Made by a program: the position numbers and the translations under genes
Notes under the pieces: generated by a model
Seen by the model: the letters and a program-made list of their open reading frames with translations, nothing else
What the model was told of the DNA's origin: nothing
Database searches by the model: none
Assembly (NCBI GenBank): GCA_017354515.1
Contig: JAFMQT010000316.1
Coordinates: 1-5,769 of the forward strand
Reading direction: 5' to 3'
Origin: Nocardia sp.
GTDB lineage: Bacteria > Actinomycetota > Actinomycetes > Mycobacteriales > Mycobacteriaceae
DNA length: 5,769 nucleotides
Shown here: positions 1 to 5,049 of the stretch, piece after piece
Layout of the letters: every line of letters starts with the position of its first letter
Position numbering within the stretch: the stretch's first letter is position 1

Positions 1-1
1 A

Positions 2-688
2 CCCCCCGTCGACGCGGAGCCCCGCACGGGCCGCGAATCCCGCGCCGCCGAGGACGATTCGTACACCGCCGTGCGGCGCGAGGGCGAGATCCAGCAGACC
101 CTGCTCGAGCAGATGGGCGGAATCAGCGGCCTGATCTACTCCACCCTGCCGGTGGTGGTTTTCGTCCCCGCCAACGCGCTGTGGGGATTGACGGCGGCCA
201 TCTGGTCCGCCCTCGGCACCGCGGCCGCGGTGCTCGTCTGGCGGCTCATCCGCCGTACCCCGATCCAGCCGGCGATCTCCGGATTCATCGGGGTCGCGGT
301 GTGCGCGCTCATCGCCCACCGCACCGGAACGGCCAAGGGCTACTTCCTGTTCGGCATCTGGTCCAGCCTGGCCTACGCTGGGGTCTTCCTGATCTCACTG
401 CTCATCCGGTGGCCGCTGGCCGGGGTCATCTGGGGGGTACTCAACGGGCACGGCAACCAGTGGCGCGGTGATCGCCGGGCACTGCGCCTATACGACCTGG
501 CGACCGGGGTCTGGGTGCTGGTGTTCGGTGCCCGGTTCCTGGTGCAGAACCATTTCTACGACACCGACAGCACCGGCTTGCTGGCCACGGCCCGGATCGC
601 GATGGGCTGGCCGTTGACGGCCGTCGCGCTGCTGGTGACCGTCTGGGCGGTTCGTCGCGCCGGACACGCACCGGCCTCTGCCGACTAG
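2..688 (+). CDS. DUF3159 family integral membrane protein (5' end outside window)
   Basis: The frame is open from the first bases of the window to the TAG at 686-688, so the true start probably lies upstream. The first in-window candidate, GTG at 71, lacks a convincing ribosome binding site. Numbering from that GTG, the protein has about six hydrophobic segments (roughly 21-40, 42-60, 67-83, 90-124, 143-160, 170-193) and polar connectors, so it is an inner membrane protein of about 200-230 residues. The LLEQMGGISG entry, the FVPANALWG segment and the LVQNHFYDTD motif near 157-166 match my memory of the actinobacterial DUF3159 family (M. tuberculosis Rv2693c). The function of that family is unknown. 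Rv2693c likewise adjoins the ceoB-ceoC potassium genes, which supports orthology and hints at a role connected with ion or membrane homeostasis (inference). The first 23 visible codons encode a polar, charged N-terminal tail, presumably cytoplasmic. Confidence 0.85.
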   Translation, partial: PPVDAEPRTGRESRAAEDDSYTAVRREGEIQQTLLEQMGGISGLIYSTLPVVVFVPANALWGLTAAIWSALGTAAAVLVWRLIRRTPIQPAISGFIGVAVCALIAHRTGTAKGYFLFGIWSSLAYAGVFLISLLIRWPLAGVIWGVLNGHGNQWRGDRRALRLYDLATGVWVLVFGARFLVQNHFYDTDSTGLLATARIAMGWPLTAVALLVTVWAVRRAGHAPASAD

Positions 689-698
689 CGGCCGGCAA

Positions 699-725
699 CC
701 GGGGGTGGGGTGATGCCACCCCTGG
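699..725 (+). terminator. Hairpin after the DUF3159 gene, probable terminator
   Basis: Eleven bases after the DUF3159 stop, arms CCGGGGGTGG (699-708) and CCACCCCTGG (716-725) form a 10-bp stem with one G-U pair and a 7-nt loop. There is no strict T tract, only TGTCTGTTT at 728-736. Actinobacterial terminators often lack a U tail. The position between two same-strand genes suggests it separates DUF3159 transcription from the sigma gene. Confidence 0.55.
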
Positions 726-754
726 GGTGTCTGTTTCCGAGGTGAGATTCGTCG

Positions 755-780
755 CACGATCGTGAGTAGAAAGCGATCGT
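755..780. promoter_or_regulatory. Palindrome and direct repeat in the sigma-gene leader
   Basis: CACGATCGTG (755-764) is a perfect 10-bp palindrome. Its core CGATCGT (757-763) recurs as a direct repeat at 774-780, immediately before the ribosome binding site of the sigma gene. This could be an operator or part of a promoter. I could not identify a convincing -35/-10 pair, so the assignment is tentative. Confidence 0.3.
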
Positions 781-786
781 AGGAGG
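781..786 (+). promoter_or_regulatory. Strong ribosome binding site of the sigma gene
   Basis: A consensus AGGAGG lies 7 nt before the GTG at 794. It fixes the start of the sigma factor gene and predicts efficient translation. Confidence 0.85.
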
Positions 787-793
787 ATCCACC

Positions 794-1450
794 GTGGTTA
801 TCGACGACGACCCGGCCGTATCGGAGCGCCAGGCCAGGGGAGCCGGCTTGCGTCCGGAGCGTCCGGCGGCCACCGGATCCGACAGCCGGCGGGCGTCCGC
901 CGAACTGGATCGGCTCATCGGGCCCGCCGCGGCCGGGGATCAGCGCGCGGTGAACGACATCATCCGGATTGTGTACCCGCTGATGCGCCGGTACTGCTAC
1001 GCCCGGGTGGGCTCGGGGGGCGGACCGCAGGTGTCGGCGGAGGACATCGCTCAGGAGATCTGTATCGCTACCGTCGCCGGCATTCCGCGCTATCGGGACC
1101 AGGGCAAGAGTTTTCTGGCGTTCGTCTACGGGATCGCCGCCAACAAGGTGGCCGACGCCTTCCGCCGGGCCCAGCAGCAGCATTCGTTCCCGATGGCCGA
1201 ACTCCCCGAAACCGCCTCGGCCGCAGCCGGTCCCGAGGAACTGGCGCTGACTTTCGAAACGCGCCGGACGGCCGCCGAATTGATGAAGATCCTGGCCCCC
1301 GCGCATCGGGAAGTGCTGGTGATGCGGATCGTGCTCGGGTGGACGGCGGCACAGACCGCCGAGGCCATCGGGACCAGCCCGGGTGTCGTGCGCGTGATGC
1401 AGCATCGCGCCCTGCGCAAGCTGCGCGCGCACATCACCGACACCGCCTGA
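794..1450 (+). CDS. SigD/ShbA-like ECF-type RNA polymerase sigma factor
   Basis: A 218-residue sigma-70 family protein that would direct RNA polymerase to a subset of promoters. Residues about 1-40 are a polar, poorly conserved extension. Sigma region 2 spans about 44-126 and includes SAEDIAQEIC (81-90), RYRDQGKSFLAFVYGIAA (99-116) and KVADAFRR (118-125), the core-binding and -10 recognition segment. A linker follows (127-150). Region 4 spans about 155-212, with helix-turn-helix WTAAQTAEAIGTSPGVVR (183-200) and the basic tail ALRKLR. From memory, the order and wording of these motifs closely follow M. tuberculosis SigD (related to Streptomyces ShbA), and no extra C-terminal domain is present. 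SigD is normally followed by its anti-sigma factor RsdA. Here the next gene is the convergent trkB only 95 bp away, so no anti-sigma gene is attached downstream. The gene sits between neighbours that are adjacent in M. tuberculosis, so it may be a relocated or second SigD-type gene. Its targets cannot be read from the sequence. Confidence 0.88.
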   Translation: MVIDDDPAVSERQARGAGLRPERPAATGSDSRRASAELDRLIGPAAAGDQRAVNDIIRIVYPLMRRYCYARVGSGGGPQVSAEDIAQEICIATVAGIPRYRDQGKSFLAFVYGIAANKVADAFRRAQQQHSFPMAELPETASAAAGPEELALTFETRRTAAELMKILAPAHREVLVMRIVLGWTAAQTAEAIGTSPGVVRVMQHRALRKLRAHITDTA

Positions 1451-1468
1451 TGGGAGGTGGCCGGAGGT
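1437..1468. repeat. 32-bp direct repeat, copy 1 (sigma gene 3' end)
   Basis: This segment matches 1514-1545 at 30 of 32 positions; the differences are at the 6th and 19th bases. It contains the last codons and TGA stop of the sigma gene plus 18 bases beyond, and it is not part of a longer tandem array. Confidence 0.85.
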
Positions 1469-1500
1469 GGTAGCGGAGCGTCACCACGCAGGCCGCGTCG

Positions 1501-1529
1501 CATCAGGCTCAAACCGACGCCGCCTGATG
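1501..1529. terminator. Hairpin between convergent genes, possible bidirectional terminator
   Basis: CATCAGGC (1501-1508) is perfectly complementary to GCCTGATG (1522-1529), giving an 8-bp stem with a 13-nt loop that can form on either transcript. It lies 50 bp after the sigma gene stop and 17 bp after the trkB stop. There is no T tract. The same CATCAGGC can instead pair with GCCTGATG at 1445-1452 in repeat copy 1, which overlaps the sigma gene stop codon. Confidence 0.45.
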
Positions 1530-1545
1530 GGCGGTGGCCGGAGGT
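1514..1545. repeat. 32-bp direct repeat, copy 2 (abuts trkB stop)
   Basis: The second copy of the repeat at 1437-1468, offset by 77 bp in the same orientation. It ends at the base directly before the trkB stop codon (minus strand, 1546-1548). The similarity stops there and does not enter trkB. Confidence 0.85.
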
Positions 1546-2226
1546 CTACGCCGGCGGGGCGGCCGACGGTTCGGTGACCAGGCTGTGGCGCAGTTCCTCC
1601 TCGGCCTCCACCGCCGCGACGAAGAGCAGTTCGTCCTCACCCTCGAGCGGATCGTCGGGTTGGGGGACGATCACCCGTCCGCCGCGCAGGATCGTCACCA
1701 GCGCGACATCGCGAGGCAGCACCAGGGTGCTCACCGCGCGACCGGCCAGCGCGGTGTCGGTCGGTAGCGTGATCTCGACCAGATTGGCCTGTCCTTGGCG
1801 CAGCGTCATGAGCCGGACCAGATCGCCCACCGAGACCGCTTCCTCGGCGAGCGAGGCCAGCAGGCGCGGGGTTGATACCGCCACGTCGACGCCCCACGCG
1901 TTGTCGAACAGCCATTCGTTGCGGGGATCGTTGACCCGCGCCACCACGCGCCGCACGCCGAACTCGGTCTTGGAGAGCAGGCTGAACACCAGATTCGCCT
2001 TATCGTCACCGGTGGCCGCGATGACCACCTCGTAATCCTGCAGCTGCGCCTGCTCGAGCAGGTCGAGCTCGCAGGCGTCGCCGTGCACCCAGGTGGCGGA
2101 GGGTACCGAGGATTCCTCGATGTTCTCCAGGTGACGTTCGATCAGCGCGACCACATGACCGCCCCGTAGCAACTCCTGGGCAATCGATCGGCCGACGGCG
2201 CCGGCACCGGCGATGACTACTTTCAC
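1546..2226 (-). CDS. ceoC: TrkA-family potassium uptake regulatory protein, second of pair (TrkB/CeoC-like)
   Basis: A 226-residue cytoplasmic RCK protein. The N-terminal Rossmann domain (about 1-125) starts with MKVVIAGAGAVG, so GAGAVG (7-12) is the GxGxxG dinucleotide loop. The acidic E30 at the end of the second strand is typical of NAD(H) binding. ATGDDKANL (71-79) is the usual TrkA_N segment. A TrkA_C (RCK_C) domain follows at about 140-206, then a short Ala/Pro-rich tail. Such proteins gate K+ transporters in response to bound nucleotide. The start is GTG 2226, with AAGGA at 2237-2233 six bases upstream. The start overlaps the stop of the upstream trkA by 4 bp (GTGA), so the two are translationally coupled and probably made in equal amounts. 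E. coli TrkA carries two RCK units in one chain of about 458 residues. Here they are two genes, which suggests a heteromeric ring (inference). It corresponds to M. tuberculosis Rv2692. Confidence 0.92.
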   Translation of the reverse strand: MKVVIAGAGAVGRSIAQELLRGGHVVALIERHLENIEESSVPSATWVHGDACELDLLEQAQLQDYEVVIAATGDDKANLVFSLLSKTEFGVRRVVARVNDPRNEWLFDNAWGVDVAVSTPRLLASLAEEAVSVGDLVRLMTLRQGQANLVEITLPTDTALAGRAVSTLVLPRDVALVTILRGGRVIVPQPDDPLEGEDELLFVAAVEAEEELRHSLVTEPSAAPPA

Positions 2227-2894
2227 GACTGGTCCTTGTTCGACGGTGCGGCGGCTGCGAGGGCGAACGCCTCGCCCAATTTCTCGGAGGTGGCGGCGAT
2301 ATAGACGGTGTCGTCGGCTTGCAACACGGTCTTGTTGGTGGGCAGCAGCGCCTGCCCGAATCGGATCAGTACCGACACCCGGACCGGGATCTCCGCTTCC
2401 AGATCGCGCACGGTGCGCCCGTACCAGTCCTCGTGCAGGGCCAGTTCGGTAACCGAGGCCGTCCCGGTGGGATCGCGCCAGGTGGTGGAGGTTTCGTCGC
2501 CGATCAGCGCGCGCAGGAACCGGTCGGTGGTCCAGGGCACGGTGGCGATGGTCGGGATGCCGAGGCGCTCGTAGACCGCGGCCCGCTTGGCGTCGTAGAT
2601 GCGGGCCACCACCCGTTCCACGCCGAAGGTCTCGCGGGCGACGCGCGCGGCGATGATGTTGGAATTATCACCGCTGGACACCGCGGCGAGGGCGCCGGCG
2701 CGTTCGATTCCGGCCCGGATCAGCACATCTCGATCGAAACCCACGCCGGTCACCCGCTCACCGGGCAGTTCCCGGCCCAGCCGCAGGAAGGCACCGGGAT
2801 CGCGATCGATCACCGCGACCTCATGGCCCACGCGCACGAGCGAGCGGGCCAGCGAGGAACCGACTCGGCCACATCCCATGATCACTACGTACAC
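2223..2894 (-). CDS. ceoB: TrkA-family potassium uptake regulatory protein, first of pair (TrkA/CeoB-like)
   Basis: A 223-residue single-RCK protein from GTG 2894. The frame is open further upstream, to an ATG at 3020. I prefer GTG 2894 because the Rossmann fold begins at once (VYVVIMGCGRVG) and the upstream part is basic, Pro/Gly-rich and unlike the family. A G-rich stretch (GGGG then TTGAACAC) before the GTG is only a weak ribosome binding site. GCGRVG (7-12) is the dinucleotide loop and D30 (AVIDRD) the likely ribose ligand. SSGDNSNIIAARVARETFGV, then RVVARIYDAKRAAVYERLGIP and TVPWTTDR are very close to my memory of M. tuberculosis CeoB (Rv2691). The C-terminal third (about 140-215) is the TrkA_C/RCK_C domain. 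It is the first gene of a two-gene operon with the 4-bp overlapping ceoC-like gene. It is divergent from a KimA-like K+ importer, and no TrkH-type channel is next to it. Confidence 0.92.
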   Translation of the reverse strand: MYVVIMGCGRVGSSLARSLVRVGHEVAVIDRDPGAFLRLGRELPGERVTGVGFDRDVLIRAGIERAGALAAVSSGDNSNIIAARVARETFGVERVVARIYDAKRAAVYERLGIPTIATVPWTTDRFLRALIGDETSTTWRDPTGTASVTELALHEDWYGRTVRDLEAEIPVRVSVLIRFGQALLPTNKTVLQADDTVYIAATSEKLGEAFALAAAAPSNKDQS

Positions 2895-2949
2895 CGTGTT
2901 CAACCCCAATTCCCGACGCAACCGTGGTGTGCGGCCTGGCTTCTTCGGT

Positions 2950-2971
2950 GAACCGTACCCGTTGACGGTTC
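2950..2971. promoter_or_regulatory. Inverted repeat in the divergent trkA/permease spacer, candidate operator
   Basis: GAACCGT (2950-2956) and ACGGTTC (2965-2971) are perfect inverted 7-mers with an 8-nt spacer (22 bp overall). They lie in the 154-bp region between the divergent trkA and permease genes. On the minus strand, TACGGT (2957-2952) fits the loose TANNNT -10 pattern and lies inside the repeat, about 50 bases before the trkA start. On the plus strand, TTGACG (2962-2967) resembles a -35, but no -10 follows at the right distance. No other gene or RNA motif was seen in this spacer. Confidence 0.4.
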
Positions 2972-3032
2972 CCCGCTGCACTTTCCCCGGACCGGCGTTA
3001 TCCAAACGCGAGTGAACCACGGGCTATGTCAC

Positions 3033-3053
3033 AGGAGGGCATGCCCTTATGCT
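3033..3053 (+). promoter_or_regulatory. Permease start signals: ribosome binding site and overlapping -10-like TATGCT
   Basis: AGGAGGG (3033-3039) lies 9 nt before ATG 3049 and supports that start. TATGCT (3048-3053) fits TANNNT and would place a transcription start at about 3060-3061, exactly at the alternative in-frame GTG 3061. No good -35 is visible near 3025-3030. Either a leadered ATG or a leaderless GTG start is possible. Confidence 0.4.
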
Positions 3054-5049
3054 GTGCCGAGTGTCGAAGTTGACGACGGCCGTCAAGCGAATGGTGGTCG
3101 GCCGCCCATTCCGAAGTGACTCCCTCGGGCATACTCTGCTGCCCAAGCGGATCGCCCTGCCCGTCTTCGCCTCCGACGCCCTGTCGTCGGTGGCGTACGC
3201 GCCCGAGGAGATCTTCCTCGTGCTGTCCACGGCGGGTCTGTCCGCCTACGTCTACGCACCCTGGATCGGGGTGGCGGTGGCGGCGGTGATGGCCGTCGTG
3301 GTCGCCAGTTATCGCCAGAACGTGCACGCGTATCCCTCCGGCGGCGGCGACTACGAGGTGGCCACGGTCAATCTGGGCCCGATGGCCGGGCTGACGGTCG
3401 GCAGTGCGCTGCTGGTCGACTATGTGCTCACGGTGGCAGTGTCGATCTCCTCGGCGGCCTCCAACATCGGTTCCGCGGTGCCGTTCGTGGGCACCCACAA
3501 GGTGCTGTTCGCGGTCGCGGCGATCGTGTTGCTGACCGCGATGAATCTGCGCGGTATCCGCGAATCGGGTACCGCGTTCTCGATTCCCACCTACGGCTTC
3601 ATGATCGGCGTTTTCGTGATGCTGGTCTGGGGTGGGGTGCGGCTGTTCGTCCTGGGCGATCATCTGCACGCCGAGTCGTCCGGATTCCACCTGTCCGGCA
3701 ACGAATCCCATTTGCAGGGCATCGCGTTCGCGTTCCTGATCGCGCGCGCCTTCTCCTCCGGTTGTGCCGCGCTGACCGGTGTCGAGGCGATCAGCAACGG
3801 CGTGCCGGCCTTCCGTAAACCCAAGTCCCGCAACGCCGCGACCACGCTGCTGATGCTCGGCGCCATCGCGGTCACCTTGCTGATCGGCATCATCCTGATG
3901 GCGCGCAAGCTCGGTGTGGTGTTCGCCTCCGACGCGGCGGACCTGATCGGGGCCCCGGCCGGTTACGAGCAGAAGACGCTGGTCGCCCAGCTGGCCGATA
4001 CGATTTTCGACAATTTCCAGCCCGGCTTCTACTACATCACGATCGTCACCGCGCTGATCCTGGTGCTGGCGGCCAACACCGCCTTCAACGGCTTCCCGGT
4101 GCTGGGTTCGATCCTCGCGCAGGACCGGTTCCTGCCCCGGCAGTTGCACACTCGCGGTGACCGGCTGGCGTTCAGTAACGGCATCCTGTTCCTGGCCGGC
4201 GCCGCGATCGCGTTCGTGGTGCTGTTCGGGGCCGAGGTGACCCGCCTGATCCAGCTCTACATCGTCGGGGTGTTCGTCTCGTTCGTGCTCAGCCAGACCG
4301 GCATGTTGCGGCATTGGACGCGGTTGCTGCGCACCGAGACCGATCCGGCGACGCGGCGGCGGATGCTGCGTTCGCGGGTGATCAACGCGATCGGCCTGAC
4401 GATGACCGGCGCCGTGCTGATCATCGTCCTGATCACGAAATTCCTCGCCGGGGCGTGGATCGCGATCGTGACCATGTCGGCGATCTTCGTGCTGATGCGG
4501 ATGATCCGGCGGCACTACGACGCGGTCAGCCGGGAACTCGAGGATCAGGAGTTCACCGGGGTGCTGCCCAGCCGCACTCATTCGATCGTGCTGGTGTCCA
4601 AACTGCATCTGCCGACGCGCAGGGCGCTGGCCTACGCGCGCGCCACCCGCCCGGACACACTCGAGGCGGTCACCGTCAATGTGGACGAGCCCGATACCCG
4701 GGACCTCGTCCGCGAATGGGGCGACAGCGATATCCCGGTGCCGCTCAAGGTGATCGAATCGCCGTACCGTGAGATCACCAAACCGGTCGTCGACTACGTC
4801 AAGCGGGTACGCAAGGATTCACCTCGCGATGTGGTGACCGTGTTCATCCCCGAATATGTGGTCGGGCATTGGTGGGAACAGGTGCTGCACAACCAGAGTG
4901 CGCTGCGGCTCAAAGGCCGGTTGCTGTTCGAGCCCGGTGTGATGGTGACCAGTGTGCCGTGGCAGTTGAGTTCCTCGGCCAAGGCGCGGCGGCCCGAGGT
5001 GGTCAACGCACCCGGTGCGGTGCGGCGCGGATTCGAGGAACAGGTGTGA
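3049..5049 (+). CDS. APC/KUP-superfamily permease, KimA-like potassium importer
   Basis: A 666-residue inner membrane transporter, predicted to import K+ with protons. Twelve hydrophobic segments are visible (roughly 36-60, 68-87, 112-140, 152-168, 176-202, 222-245, 264-285, 325-350, 373-394, 397-417, 443-465, 467-487). A cytoplasmic C-terminal domain (about 495-645) follows, with a USP-like alternation of strands and helices and a HNQSA motif at 614-618. From memory it aligns along its length with Bacillus subtilis KimA (YdaO, about 607 residues): ASDALSSVAYAPEE (41-54), YPSGGGDY (95-102), DYVLTVAVSIS (124-134), AFSSGCAALTGVEAISN (234-250), ANTAFNGFP (342-350), HTRGDRLAFSNGI (367-379) and LSQTGM (414-419). 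Positions matching the KimA K+ ligands as I recall them are kept: D43, Y50, Y125, T128, T243, E246, Y404. The start is ATG 3049 on its AGGAGGG. GTG 3061 (giving MSKL, like the mycobacterial ortholog Rv2690c) is a serious alternative. It is divergent from the trkA-trkB operon, and its stop overlaps the next gene by 4 bp. Confidence 0.88.
   Translation: MLCRVSKLTTAVKRMVVGRPFRSDSLGHTLLPKRIALPVFASDALSSVAYAPEEIFLVLSTAGLSAYVYAPWIGVAVAAVMAVVVASYRQNVHAYPSGGGDYEVATVNLGPMAGLTVGSALLVDYVLTVAVSISSAASNIGSAVPFVGTHKVLFAVAAIVLLTAMNLRGIRESGTAFSIPTYGFMIGVFVMLVWGGVRLFVLGDHLHAESSGFHLSGNESHLQGIAFAFLIARAFSSGCAALTGVEAISNGVPAFRKPKSRNAATTLLMLGAIAVTLLIGIILMARKLGVVFASDAADLIGAPAGYEQKTLVAQLADTIFDNFQPGFYYITIVTALILVLAANTAFNGFPVLGSILAQDRFLPRQLHTRGDRLAFSNGILFLAGAAIAFVVLFGAEVTRLIQLYIVGVFVSFVLSQTGMLRHWTRLLRTETDPATRRRMLRSRVINAIGLTMTGAVLIIVLITKFLAGAWIAIVTMSAIFVLMRMIRRHYDAVSRELEDQEFTGVLPSRTHSIVLVSKLHLPTRRALAYARATRPDTLEAVTVNVDEPDTRDLVREWGDSDIPVPLKVIESPYREITKPVVDYVKRVRKDSPRDVVTVFIPEYVVGHWWEQVLHNQSALRLKGRLLFEPGVMVTSVPWQLSSSAKARRPEVVNAPGAVRRGFEEQV

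Noticed and set aside
488..1432. Long minus-strand frame (314 codons) opposite the DUF3159 and sigma genes
   Set aside because: It spans two real plus-strand genes and their spacer, shows no domain-like pattern and reads as a GC-bias shadow.
2319..2951. Plus-strand frame (210 codons) opposite trkA
   Set aside because: A Gly/His/Asp-rich shadow of the trkA gene with no ribosome binding site or recognisable motif.
2895..3020. N-terminal extension of trkA to ATG 3020
   Set aside because: The added 42 residues are basic and unlike the RCK family, which begins directly with the Rossmann strand. The extension would also consume most of the divergent promoter region.
2895..3048. Possible ydaO (c-di-AMP) riboswitch before the K+ genes
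   Set aside because: The spacer is about 154 bp and shared by two divergent promoters. I could not find the conserved ydaO core segments on either strand.
2998..4608. Long open minus-strand frame (536 codons) opposite the permease
   Set aside because: Its translation is an unstructured His/Gln/Asp/Gly/Arg-rich chain typical of the antisense frame of a GC-rich gene, while the plus strand encodes a clear transporter.
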